DNA from: an uncultured Helicobacteraceae bacterium
GTDB lineage: Bacteria; Campylobacterota; Campylobacteria; Campylobacterales; Helicobacteraceae
Assembly: GCA_944323755.1 (NCBI GenBank)
Contig: CALUTR010000002.1
Coordinates: forward strand, 1-64,000
Direction: 5' to 3'
DNA length: 64,000 nucleotides
The position numbers were made by a program, and so were the translations under genes. Below the pieces are notes generated by a model that worked only from the letters and a program-made list of their open reading frames with translations, had not been told where the DNA came from and did not search any database. This document shows, in pieces, positions 28,374-37,280 of this stretch. Position 1 is the stretch's first letter. The number at the start of each line of letters is the position of its first letter.

Positions 28374-29810
28374 TTTTCCTTTTCTATGCGTGATATTTCA
28401 TCTTTTGTAAAAAACCATTCCCATTCAGCACGCTCAATAACCTTAAGCTGATCTCTGGAGTAGAATGTAGGAGTAACTTCCCCCCCCCCATTTGATATTT
28501 TTATTGGTTTTATTGCACTTGATCCAAATTCCTCTATGAAATCTAGTGTAAATCCATCACAAATATTTTTGATATCGCAAGATTCACATTTCTTATGATG
28601 GATTTTTGATTTATAAATTTCTCTAAACACATCTTTTTGTTCGAAATAGAAATGTTCTACTTTGCTATGACCTTTTATAAACTTTGTATCTGGTGTGTAG
28701 AATCTAAGTTTTTCTAATATTGGTTTTTGATATGGTAGTATAGGTGCGTATTTAGGTGAGGGATAAAAGAATGGCTTGAGTAATTTTTTAGTCCATATGA
28801 ATTTCTCTTTTAAATTTCCTCTATATATTTTATGAATCTTAAAACGCGATAAATAGTATTTTGTTCTTCTTTTCTCTATTTTTTCTTTTGCTCTTCTTTG
28901 TGCTGGTCTATCTATCCATAATCTTGAACTTGCCTCCCACTCGTGATTATCATATAACATTTGGTCGCCATTTTGGATATTTTTGCGATATTTTTCTCCT
29001 ACAATGCAAAATGGCAAAAATCTAAGATTGACTTCAATATTGTTAGATTCTAATGTGTCAATTAATGGTTCTAATTTTTGTGCGATAAGGTCATAATATG
29101 GAATCTTATAAGTATCTCTTATTAGCTTTTGATCGCCTGTATTGTTATATCCTAGGAAATTTACTACTCTTGCATTGTATTTTAGTGCAAGTTTTGTAAT
29201 ACCTTCAAGATCATTGATGATTTCATTACTAAGCACAGCATTTACGCGGATTGGGATCTGGAGTTTTGAGAGATTTTCTAAGGCTTGCATTTGTTTTGAA
29301 AATGCATTTTTCTTGCCCACGACTTTATTATAAGTATCGCCTATGCCTTGAAGTGAAACTAAAAAATCATAAACTCCAGCATCTTTAAATTTCTTTGCGT
29401 GTTCAAAATTTGCAAGAGAGATAAGATTTGTTATAAGTGTTGGTTTTAATCCAATTTCATTGCAGTATCTTATCAACTTAAAAATATGTGGATATATGGT
29501 GGGTTCGCCACCTTGTATATCAATACTATTTAATCCATAATCATCTACAAAAATTTTGCAAATATCTTTTGCTTTTTGTAGTGTGAAAAATGCGTGTTCA
29601 GGGTGAGTTTTATCTGCTATTCGTTCTGCAAAGTAACAAAAATAACAATTAAGATTACAAGTTTGTCCAAGCCAAATAACACCTCGCCTTGTAGGCAATT
29701 TTTTGTTGGTTAGTACATAATCTTTGCTTATTGCCTTTATTATATAATCTTTATTAAGCTTATTGGAGTTTAATCTTTCTACCCCCCCCCATTTGTATTA
29801 TATTATTCAT
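28370..29810 (-). CDS. Radical SAM/SPASM-like enzyme with two G tracts; full-length frame OFF
   Basis: An uninterrupted frame runs from TTG 29698 (442 residues). It holds the radical SAM cluster CNLNCYFC about 13 residues in, SIDIQGGEPTIYPHIF, and a C-terminal CESCDIKNIC like an auxiliary iron-sulfur site. The better start is ATG 29810 behind AGAGGAG. It reads MNNIIQM and then the upstream tract (29782-29790). At the present G9 that frame stops after MGGGRKIKLQ. At G8 or G11 it joins GVERLNSNKLNKDYI and continues in frame through LPTRRGVIWLGQ. A second tract (28480-28489, G10) near the C-terminus is in frame. The substrate is unknown; sugar or peptide chemistry is likely from context. Confidence 0.82.
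28480..28489 (-). repeat. G10 tract, 3' part of radical SAM gene
   Basis: Context AAAT-G10-AAGTTAC, encoding ISNGGGEV in frame. Confidence 0.88.
29782..29790 (-). repeat. G9 tract, 5' part of radical SAM gene, OFF
   Basis: Context CAAAT-G9-TAGAAAG, seven codons after the ATG at 29810. G8 or G11 opens the full-length frame. Confidence 0.88.
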
Positions 29811-29872
29811 TTTTTCTCCTCTTAGAATTTTAAATTTTCTATTCTATATCATTTATCTTAAAATAATATTTT

Positions 29873-30180
29873 TTATATTACGTCATGATGAATAGCTGCT
29901 ATTGAATATCTAGGTTGCCTATCTATTGGTTTAAAATTAAAATCTCTACTTAGAAATACAGATGTAGTCCAAGTATAGCAATTAATCGCACCAAATCTAT
30001 AAAAATCAACTTGGATAAATCCAGTATCTCGTAGAAATTGCTATCCCATTCTTTTATACTTTGCAATTGATTGTGATCTTTTATTAGTGCTTTTATGTTG
30101 CTGTATTGCCACGCGTATGGATAGTATTTTTGAAGTATTGATTTTGGTATAAATTTTTTGATGATTTTTCATTATCTTTT
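29873..30180 (-). pseudogene. Decayed gene remnant, family unknown
   Basis: This stretch has no intact gene, but two protein-like frames follow each other on the minus strand. The first reads SILQKYYPYAWQYSNIKALI and IKEWDSNFYE. After a shift at about 30031-30041 the second reads GFIQVDFYRFGAINCYTWTT and ends RQPRYSIAAIHHDVI and stop at 29873. It looks like the C-terminal part of a cytoplasmic cluster enzyme with an internal frameshift and no start. I do not recognise it. The remainder up to 30201 and from 29811 to 29872 is plain A/T-rich spacer. Confidence 0.5.
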
Positions 30181-30201
30181 TTGCAAGATAGATTGCATAT
30201 T

Positions 30202-31134
30202 CTATCTTAATATTTTCAATATTTTATTGATGATCCTTTTTAGTATATTTGGTGATGAAATGATTTTATAATTTGCCATATCAATTGCTTTATTCCGTTC
30301 CATTGTGTCTGGGTGTTTTAATGGAAAATCTAAATCATAGGCATTCATATATTGAAATTTAGATTCTCCATTTGTGTGTGTCGCATCATCTCTATTAAAT
30401 CCGATATTTTTTATCATATTATTTTTTGGATAGATGCAAAGTCCGTTATTTTTCCAAATACTAAAGGTAAAAGGATAATCCCAAGTATCGATTTCACCCC
30501 TAAAATACAAGCTTAAAACTTTTTTGAATTCATTTTTTTCTTTTATTGTGTCAAATTCAATTTTTTTAAAATCTTCTTTGAAGTTATTATTTTCTCGTTC
30601 GTATTTCTTCCACGCTCTAGCCCAGCTAGCCCAACCCCAAATGTGATTATATTTTGAAAAATAATAATCACATTCTAGCGATGCTTTTGCTTTTTTATCA
30701 AAGTCAAGCGCACTCCAGCCACTTACCATAAATATTTTGTCATTATCTTTATACCTATCTAGCATTTCATCGCAGAATCTAAAAAAGCTCTCATTAGGCA
30801 GACAATCATCTTCTAATATAATCCCTTGCTCCTCATTTGCAAAAAACCACTCAATAGCACTACTTACGGCTATTTTGCAACCATTATTTTGCATCAAAAA
30901 TCTAGTTTTTATATCGCAATCCCAAGATATATTCTCAAGTAGATATTTTCTTATATCATCTACTTTTTTAGATTCTGTTATGTTATTTTTATCTATTTTA
31001 TCTCTAGCACCATCGCTTGCAAGGTAGATTTTGTTTGGCTTTACTTGTTTGATTTGCTCAAATACTAATTTTGTCGTATCAATTCTATTAAATGTCAAAA
31101 ATAAAATTGGAGATTTGCATTGATAGGCTGCCAT
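30202..31134 (-). CDS. Glycosyltransferase, GT-A fold
   Basis: 310 residues. PILFLTFNRIDTTKLVFEQI at the N-terminus, acidic donor motif GIILEDDCLPNESFFRFCDE, then KIFMVSGWSALDF and IWGWASWARAWKKYE. It is related to its neighbour at 31095 and to the gene at 23319. The ATG is inside the end of the upstream gene (40-base overlap). That overlap depends on the phase of the G13 tract there, so its translation may be switched indirectly. Confidence 0.8.
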   Translation of the reverse strand: MAAYQCKSPILFLTFNRIDTTKLVFEQIKQVKPNKIYLASDGARDKIDKNNITESKKVDDIRKYLLENISWDCDIKTRFLMQNNGCKIAVSSAIEWFFANEEQGIILEDDCLPNESFFRFCDEMLDRYKDNDKIFMVSGWSALDFDKKAKASLECDYYFSKYNHIWGWASWARAWKKYERENNNFKEDFKKIEFDTIKEKNEFKKVLSLYFRGEIDTWDYPFTFSIWKNNGLCIYPKNNMIKNIGFNRDDATHTNGESKFQYMNAYDLDFPLKHPDTMERNKAIDMANYKIISSPNILKRIINKILKILR

Positions 31135-32117
31135 TTTTCAGCCTTGTATGGGGGATGTTGGGATTTTTTAAACTTTTTAGAATCTAGATTCCCCCCCCCC
31201 CCCATAATTTTTATAATTTTATTTTTTATTTTTATATGTATTGGTTTTTTTAAATTTTGATGAAAATTTTGAATTCTAGTGAGTGCTATTTTGCTTTCTT
31301 CTATATATTTTGGAAATTGAATTGGGAATTTTGTGTTAATATTCTTTGCATTATATATATCTTCATTACTACAATGCACGCCAGATCCATCAAATCCTAT
31401 TTGTTTGATATATGATATTTTTGGTGCTAGATTTAATGCATTGTGTTTGTAACATAAAAGATAATTAAAAATTGCCCAAGTTTTTATCTTGCCTTTTTCA
31501 TTAAGTATAAAATCACCAAAATAATTTGCATAATTTTTAAGATTGATCTCTTCAATATCAAATTTATTGAAATTTTCTTTTACCCATTTTATATCTCTTT
31601 TGTATAGTTTCCATCTATTCTCCCAAGTAGCCCAACCCCAGCAATGTGGGATTCTCCAAAAGTAGCAATCATCTAAATCATTTGAATCTATTGGATAGCT
31701 CCAGCCATTTATACTCCAGATTTTTGTTTCATTTTCGTATTGATTTAGACTTTCATTCATATAATCCAAAAACACAGGGCTAACAACAATATCATCTTCT
31801 AATACAATAGCTTTTTTATGTATTGTTATTACTTCACTAACGCCATTGATAATAGAATCTGCAAGTCCCATATTTTTATCTTTGATGCTTAGATTTATTT
31901 TATTGAAATCTTTGCATCTGCTTTTAAAATCCTCTAGAAATTCTACTAATTTTTTGTTTTTAGCTTTGTCTTTATTTGTTGCATTTGCTTTTATGCCATC
32001 GCAGTATATATATATTATGCTATCCTTTGCTAAGTTATTTTTTATTAGCGAATTTAGGACTTCTTTGGTATGGTCCAATCTATTGTATGTAAAAAGAATA
32101 ATTGGTGCTAGCTCCAT
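31095..32117 (-). CDS. Glycosyltransferase, GT-A fold, with G13 tract near the end
   Basis: 340 residues. PIILFTYNRLDHTKEVLNSL, donor motif AIVLEDDIVVSPVFLDYMNE, IWSINGWSYPIDS and HCWGWATWENRWKLYKRDI. The core ends by about residue 300. The longest tract of the window, G13 (31191-31203), gives IMGGGGNLDSKKFKK and a tail of about 30 residues overlapping the next gene. G12 ends at MGGGGI and G14 at MGGGGESRF, both before the next start. Confidence 0.82.
   Translation of the reverse strand: MELAPIILFTYNRLDHTKEVLNSLIKNNLAKDSIIYIYCDGIKANATNKDKAKNKKLVEFLEDFKSRCKDFNKINLSIKDKNMGLADSIINGVSEVITIHKKAIVLEDDIVVSPVFLDYMNESLNQYENETKIWSINGWSYPIDSNDLDDCYFWRIPHCWGWATWENRWKLYKRDIKWVKENFNKFDIEEINLKNYANYFGDFILNEKGKIKTWAIFNYLLCYKHNALNLAPKISYIKQIGFDGSGVHCSNEDIYNAKNINTKFPIQFPKYIEESKIALTRIQNFHQNLKKPIHIKIKNKIIKIMGGGGNLDSKKFKKSQHPPYKAEKWQPINANLQFYF
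31191..31203 (-). repeat. G13 tract, tail of glycosyltransferase
   Basis: Context TTAT-G13-AATCTAG, the longest tract in the window. G12 and G14 stop within six codons after the Gly run. Confidence 0.9.
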
Positions 32118-32146
32118 TTGCCACCTTTAAAATTAATATTTTATTA

Positions 32147-33283
32147 TTATAACGCATAAAGCACAACATCAGTTGGTATGCTTGCTGCATTTCTTAAAAA
32201 TAACTTGTAGCCAGGGTTTAGTGATAGTATGTATTGTGGTATTTCTAATAGATCTTCTTTTTTATGATACACACAAATTGCAAGTTTTGGTTTAAATTGC
32301 TTAATCGTCTCTTTAGCACCTTTTAGTGCTTCTAGCTCAGATCCTTCAATATCCATCTTAATAAATGTTATAGGCGTCGCCCCCCCCCCATTAAATTTGT
32401 CGTTAAAGACGATGCTATCGATGGTTGTTACTGGGATTTGTATTTCTCCATTATTGCAAAATGCGCTTCCTGCGCTGTCATCTTTAGATTCGTGGAATTT
32501 TAATATATCATCTCTGCTATACACCCCTTTGTTTATAGCTTTTACTCTATGATTTTTTGTATTTTGTAGAAGCTTTTGAAAATTTTGTAAATCTGGCTCA
32601 AATGCATAGACCATTTTGTATTCCTTACATTCTTTTATAAAATCTAGCGTGCTATCGCCATCAAATGCACCGCAGTCAATCATTACCTCATCTTTACCAT
32701 TTGACTTACTATGCGTAAAAAATAAATCATTATAATAAATACTTGGATCTCTATATGGGAATAAATCATTAAAATTACAAAATATTTTTGCTTTTAAATA
32801 TCCAATGAAAGTCTCTTTTGATCGCTGTTCGCTGAAGATATTATAAGCTTTTGTGAATTCTGTGTCGTGTTTTTTGATGTATTCTAAATCAAATTGTTCG
32901 CAAAAATTCTCACTACACGCATCAAAAAAGTAAAAATGCTTAAAGCCGTATTTTTGTAATTCCTCTTTAGCAAAGCTAAAATACTCAATCCCAATGATTA
33001 CGCTTACATCTTGTGGGTTTGCTATATTGTGGGATTCTAGTGCATATACTGGCTTATTTTGAAATATGGAATCTTGTATAAATTTTGTATGTGCAAGATA
33101 GCCTTTAAAGTCGATATTTTGCTTTTCTAAACTCATTCTTACAAAGCTACCAAGTGAGCCACCTCTCTTGCCCTTTGTAATTCCACCAAAGATATAGATA
33201 TCTCTTTTAGATTCTATTAGATCCTTGATTTGCTCCTCCATATTTGGATATTTCTTTGTATCTTTTATTATTTCATAAATCAT
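32147..33283 (-). CDS. FkbM-family methyltransferase, phase ON
   Basis: 378 residues. An N-terminal region with a nucleotide-binding look (DIYIFGGITKGKRGGSLGSF) precedes the FkbM methyltransferase domain: VMIDCGAFDGDSTLDFIKEC, YAFEPDLQNFQKLLQN and TFIKMDIEGSELEALKGAKE. G10 (32380-32389) lies between motifs and encodes NGGGATP in frame, so the enzyme is ON. Any change not a multiple of three removes the IKMDIEGSE block. Confidence 0.85.
   Translation of the reverse strand: MIYEIIKDTKKYPNMEEQIKDLIESKRDIYIFGGITKGKRGGSLGSFVRMSLEKQNIDFKGYLAHTKFIQDSIFQNKPVYALESHNIANPQDVSVIIGIEYFSFAKEELQKYGFKHFYFFDACSENFCEQFDLEYIKKHDTEFTKAYNIFSEQRSKETFIGYLKAKIFCNFNDLFPYRDPSIYYNDLFFTHSKSNGKDEVMIDCGAFDGDSTLDFIKECKEYKMVYAFEPDLQNFQKLLQNTKNHRVKAINKGVYSRDDILKFHESKDDSAGSAFCNNGEIQIPVTTIDSIVFNDKFNGGGATPITFIKMDIEGSELEALKGAKETIKQFKPKLAICVYHKKEDLLEIPQYILSLNPGYKLFLRNAASIPTDVVLYAL
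32380..32389 (-). repeat. G10 tract, FkbM gene, ON
   Basis: Context TTAAT-G10-CGACGCC, internal to the methyltransferase domain and in frame. Confidence 0.9.
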
Positions 33284-33294
33284 AATTTTCCTTT

Positions 33295-33939
33295 TTATTG
33301 ATTTTTACTTACTGCTGTGGCTGGATTGCCACTTATTAGATTATCATCACGAAATCGCTTATATACATAGCTACCTGGTGCTATGATATTTCTATCTCCA
33401 ATTTGTGCTTTGGGTAATAAACAAGACCCAACACCTAAAATATTTTCATTGCCAATGGAAGAAAATCCATGCATTGAAACATAGGCATTTAATGAATTAA
33501 AACTTCCAATTTTAGAATGATGCCCCACGCAATTATATGCATTAAAAAGATTAAAATTTCCAATCGTAATATTAATTGCACATGTGTAAAAGGGCTTGAT
33601 AATATTTCCCTCTCCAATGTTTTTTGTATTTAAATCACAAAGAGGGTGAATAATATTTGGGAATTTAACTCCAATACTACGAAATATTTCAACTATTTGT
33701 TTTTTAAACTCTATATTTTTTCCAATAGCAATAGCTATACTATCACCTTTTTTGATTTTAGAATCCTCTATATTTCCAATATATTGTTTTATATCAATAC
33801 TATTTGGCTCTATAAATTCTCTATCTCCGATATAACCACAAAAATTATAATAGTTACTATCTTTTTCTTTATTTGCTTTTATGATTTCAAATACCTCTAA
33901 TGCAAAACCACCAACACCATAAATAAATATTTTATTCAT
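33295..33939 (-). CDS. PglD/NeuD-like sugar O/N-acetyltransferase
   Basis: 214 residues. The N-terminal Rossmann-like half (IFIYGVGGFALEVFEII) binds the nucleotide sugar. The C-terminal left-handed beta helix has hexapeptide repeats and the catalytic-type His in NCVGHHSKIGSFNSLNAYV, ending LISGNPA. Such enzymes acetylate amino or hydroxyl groups of UDP-sugars. The gene directly follows the adjacent SDR and has no G tract. Confidence 0.8.
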   Translation of the reverse strand: MNKIFIYGVGGFALEVFEIIKANKEKDSNYYNFCGYIGDREFIEPNSIDIKQYIGNIEDSKIKKGDSIAIAIGKNIEFKKQIVEIFRSIGVKFPNIIHPLCDLNTKNIGEGNIIKPFYTCAINITIGNFNLFNAYNCVGHHSKIGSFNSLNAYVSMHGFSSIGNENILGVGSCLLPKAQIGDRNIIAPGSYVYKRFRDDNLISGNPATAVSKNQ

Positions 33940-34683
33940 TTAAAACACACCTCTACCGCCATCAACACTAATTCTTTGCCCTGTTATCCATGAACTTAGA
34001 GGGCTCAATAGAAAAGCACACATATAGGCTATATCTTTACATTTTCCTAAGCCTAATGGATAAGTATTTTCTAGCTCATTGTTATAAGTGTCGCTTCTAA
34101 TTAATGAGGCAGTGTTAGTCATTTCTGTTTCTATATGTGCAGGAAGTATGCTGTTAATTCTAAAATTGTATTTTGCGAAATCTTTTACAAGACTTACAGC
34201 TAGAGAGTTTAAAGCTCCTTTGCTAGAGTCATAAATAGACATAGATGAAACACTTCTTGTAAGTGATTGCGAAGCAATCAATACCGCGCTTAAATTATCT
34301 GATTTTCTTTTATCAAAAAGACATTTTAGAATCTCTAAACAACTAAAAAAATTGATATTAAACACTTCTTTTGTTTGTTGTATATCTATGCTGCGAAGTG
34401 GTGTTATATTTGCTACTCCTGCAAAATACGCCATACCATTTACCTTACCATATTCTTTAACAATGGAATCTATAAGCTCTTTTATCCCATCTTGTGATTT
34501 AAAATCAAAGATTTTGTATTCCAAATTTTTACATTCATTCTTTAGATTCTGTAGTTTATCCTCACTTCTTGCTATGGCAACTACTTTTGCCCCCATAGAA
34601 TCTAGAAGCTTTACACTTTCTCTTCCTAACCCACTGCTAGCTCCTGTGATTATGTAGAGTTTGTCTTTTACATCAAAATCCAT
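33940..34683 (-). CDS. Short-chain dehydrogenase/reductase
   Basis: 247 residues. Cofactor site LYIITGASSGLGRESVKLL, catalytic SIYDSSKGALNSLAVSL (Tyr-x3-Lys) and the usual C-terminal WITGQRISVDGGRG. It resembles FabG-type 3-oxoacyl reductases, fitting the KASIII and ACP genes nearby. It lies between the acetyltransferase and the Rieske gene with 0-2 base spacing. Confidence 0.82.
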   Translation of the reverse strand: MDFDVKDKLYIITGASSGLGRESVKLLDSMGAKVVAIARSEDKLQNLKNECKNLEYKIFDFKSQDGIKELIDSIVKEYGKVNGMAYFAGVANITPLRSIDIQQTKEVFNINFFSCLEILKCLFDKRKSDNLSAVLIASQSLTRSVSSMSIYDSSKGALNSLAVSLVKDFAKYNFRINSILPAHIETEMTNTASLIRSDTYNNELENTYPLGLGKCKDIAYMCAFLLSPLSSWITGQRISVDGGRGVF

Positions 34684-34685
34684 TT

Positions 34686-35744
34686 TTATAATCCCATATA
34701 ATGATTGTAATTTTTATGAAAATGCAAGATTCTGTTTTCTTCATTTTTTGCATAGACAAGCTGCATATCACTAAGTAGTGAGGCATCTTGCACGAGTTTT
34801 GTAGGAATGGAATCTTCATCAAATATTTGTTTATTCATCTTTATCACTCCTTCATTCCACGCATCGATGTTGAGGTCTGAATGCACTCCATAGCTTCTAC
34901 AAGTAAAATGCGTATTTTGTGGCGTATTTGGGAAAAATGTCTGCACACTATAGCTATAACCAAAAGTAGAGCTAAGGATAATAAAAGGGAATAGATAGTA
35001 GCTGAAATACGCTTCTTCATAGTAGTTACTAAGATTGAATAGATCTTTATTTCGCTTTAGTTTTTTATAATATTTTTCATTTGCTATGCTACCTGAAACT
35101 TTAGAATTCATATCACAAAATATATGCGTGCTTTGCATATTGAGTGGAGCTAGAGAGTTTGGATGCACAGCATTTAAATGATATGGCTCTGCGGAATTCT
35201 CAATCCCTATCTTCCAGTTTGATTTAAATTTGGTTTTGTCATTAATATTGATGCATTGATTTATGCTGTGGCTGATAGTTTGGATTTCATTATAGAAATC
35301 TCCTAGTTGTGCTTGTAAATCCATCTGTGGATTATGTGAAAAGAATACAAAATCACCGCAATATGCAGTTTTTAAACGAAATAAATCGATATCTTTGCAG
35401 TGGCTGAATTCATCTTTATTTGGTATGTGAAGTTTGTTATTACTAAAGCCCCAATGGTGGTATTTACACAGTATATTTCCATTACCTTTTGTAAGACAAT
35501 CATAATCATCACTCATAAGTCTAGCGCCTCTATGTGGGCATACATTATAAAAGCATATGATATTGCCAGAGTCATTATATAACACAACTTCAAAATCATA
35601 TATTTTAAATATCACATAGTCTTTATTATTTGCTAATTCGCTTTTATGTGCGCCAAAATGCCAGAATCTTTTATAGAGTTTTTCATATTCTAGGTTTTGT
35701 GTTTCTGTGCTTTTGTAATCCCAGATTCTATTTGTTGTATTCAT
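34686..35744 (-). CDS. Rieske-type non-haem iron oxygenase
   Basis: 352 residues. The Rieske [2Fe-2S] motifs are VCPHRGARLMSDD (Cys-x-His) and NILCKYHHWGFS (Cys-x2-His). The catalytic domain has WKIGIENSAEPYHLNAVHPN, with the His pair that binds mononuclear iron. It would hydroxylate or desaturate a substrate, here perhaps the ACP-bound acyl group or a sugar. Redox partners are not in the window. It is a rare gene type in a surface-glycan cluster. Confidence 0.85.
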   Translation of the reverse strand: MNTTNRIWDYKSTETQNLEYEKLYKRFWHFGAHKSELANNKDYVIFKIYDFEVVLYNDSGNIICFYNVCPHRGARLMSDDYDCLTKGNGNILCKYHHWGFSNNKLHIPNKDEFSHCKDIDLFRLKTAYCGDFVFFSHNPQMDLQAQLGDFYNEIQTISHSINQCININDKTKFKSNWKIGIENSAEPYHLNAVHPNSLAPLNMQSTHIFCDMNSKVSGSIANEKYYKKLKRNKDLFNLSNYYEEAYFSYYLFPFIILSSTFGYSYSVQTFFPNTPQNTHFTCRSYGVHSDLNIDAWNEGVIKMNKQIFDEDSIPTKLVQDASLLSDMQLVYAKNEENRILHFHKNYNHYMGL

Positions 35745-35753
35745 TGTATCTCC

Positions 35754-36797
35754 TTATTGTTGTTTGCCAATGAGATTTAAAGTGCAGTCTAAATCAAGTA
35801 TTGCTATACCAATGCTTAAGCCCACGCCAAAACCTACAAGCATAACCTTCTCTTGTTGTATATTTGATCCTTGTATATCGCAGAGTAGAAGTGGGATAGA
35901 ACAAGAGCTAGTATTGCCTACGCTTTGGATATTTATAGGTAATCTATTTTTTATATTTAGCTTTTCTCCTAAAAAATCTAAGATAAAAAGATTTGCCTGA
36001 TGAAAGTAGAATCTTGATATTTGATCTAAATTTAATCCTGTATGTTGCAAGATATGTTGCATAGCTTGTGGGACTTCCTCTTTTGAGAAATCAAAGATTC
36101 TTATTCCATCCATTTCTTGAAATGCGCCACTTTGCATATCTAGCCCATTTTGTGCTATTGCTTTAAAATCCATATATTGAAATGGCTCTGCACTACCGCC
36201 TTTTTTTATTATTAGACTATCGCTTCCGCTTCCAATAGTTTTAAAATGAAATGTGCTTTTAGAGTCTTTTTTAGATTCTATCGCAGTACAACTACCACCT
36301 TCTCCAAAGAGAAAGACAGATGCACGATCATCTTTATGATAGGCATAGCTTATTGCCTCACCCACAAAGAGTAAGATTCTCCCCATTCCATTTGCAATAT
36401 AATTAAAAGCAATATTAAGCCCATAGACATAGCCACTACAGCCCATACTAACATCAAATGCAGCGATATTTTCACTCAAACCCAATTTTTCTTGTAGTAT
36501 ACAAGCCGTAGCAGGATAGATATATTCGTGGCTTTGTGATACTACAATAATTGCTTTTATGCTTTCTCTCTCCCATTTAAGTTTCTTAAGCGTATCATTT
36601 GCGGCTTTTATATATAGATCAATGAGGCGTTCGCCCTTGCTTCTATCAAGCTCATATCGCGATTGTATGCCTGTTTGTTTGATGATCTTTTGCTTCTCTT
36701 TTAGAGTGAAGTTTGGATTATCAATATTATTTATTTTTTTACTAGGCAATACGCTTGTAATATGTGCTATACGCGCATTTACTATCTCTTGTATCAT
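35754..36797 (-). CDS. KASIII-like 3-oxoacyl-ACP synthase (FabH family), first of three
   Basis: 347 residues. The thiolase-fold triad is present: Cys in AAFDVSMGCSGYVYG, His in FYFHQANLFILDF, Asn in QSVGNTSSCSIPLLL. It condenses an acyl-CoA or acyl-ACP with malonyl-ACP, or transfers an acyl group. It overlaps the ACP gene upstream by 4 bases, so the pair is probably made together. Campylobacter flagellin-glycosylation loci also carry a second fabH beside acyl carrier genes. Confidence 0.88.
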   Translation of the reverse strand: MIQEIVNARIAHITSVLPSKKINNIDNPNFTLKEKQKIIKQTGIQSRYELDRSKGERLIDLYIKAANDTLKKLKWERESIKAIIVVSQSHEYIYPATACILQEKLGLSENIAAFDVSMGCSGYVYGLNIAFNYIANGMGRILLFVGEAISYAYHKDDRASVFLFGEGGSCTAIESKKDSKSTFHFKTIGSGSDSLIIKKGGSAEPFQYMDFKAIAQNGLDMQSGAFQEMDGIRIFDFSKEEVPQAMQHILQHTGLNLDQISRFYFHQANLFILDFLGEKLNIKNRLPINIQSVGNTSSCSIPLLLCDIQGSNIQQEKVMLVGFGVGLSIGIAILDLDCTLNLIGKQQ

Positions 36798-37015
36798 AGA
36801 TTTGCCTTAGTAAAAATATCACTCACTTTTTTAAAATTTCTTACATCTTCTACGCTAAGCTTTACCCCTAAATCTTTATCAAATAACGCAAGCAAGCTTA
36901 AATGCGCCAAGCTATCCCAGTCTTCATATTCGCATAAATCTTTATCTAGCTCCAAGCTACCAATGTCAAGCATTAAAATATCTTCTAGCTTTTCTATTAA
37001 CTCATCTCTTTTCAT
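36794..37015 (-). CDS. Acyl carrier protein
   Basis: 73 residues. The phosphopantetheine Ser is in EDWDSLAHLSLLALFDKDLG. AAGGAG precedes the ATG at 37015. Its start is where the alternative long tails of the upstream acyltransferase end, so its translation may depend on the phase of the G10 tract at 37281-37290. Confidence 0.87.
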   Translation of the reverse strand: MKRDELIEKLEDILMLDIGSLELDKDLCEYEDWDSLAHLSLLALFDKDLGVKLSVEDVRNFKKVSDIFTKANL

Positions 37016-37280
37016 AACAACTCCTTAAAAATAAATCTTGATAATTGCACGCAATTACCAAAGAGAAGCACCCCAAAAGATACTTGTCTTTGATAATTCT
37101 TTGATGTATAAATGTAGTAGAGTAAAGTAGGTAGCAAATAGTTTGCATTAGCATAAATATGCGTGATGCGAGTGCTTTCTTTGCTATGGTTGCATTGATA
37201 TTTGTATTTAGATTTGCTTGTGTGAATCTGAATTTGTATCGTAGGATAGGAGAGGTTATTTTTGTTGTATTTAGTGGCTT
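37016..37280 (-). other. Stretch open in two minus-strand frames: alternative C-terminal tails
   Basis: This 265-base stretch has no gene of its own, yet two minus-strand frames are open across it. After GGG, one reads KPLNTTKITSPILRYKFRFT and on to the stop at 37002-37004. The other reads EATKYNKNNLSYPTIQIQIH and on to a TGA that overlaps the ATG of the ACP gene. The tract at 37281-37290 decides which is joined to the upstream acyltransferase. At the present G10 neither is used. Confidence 0.6.
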
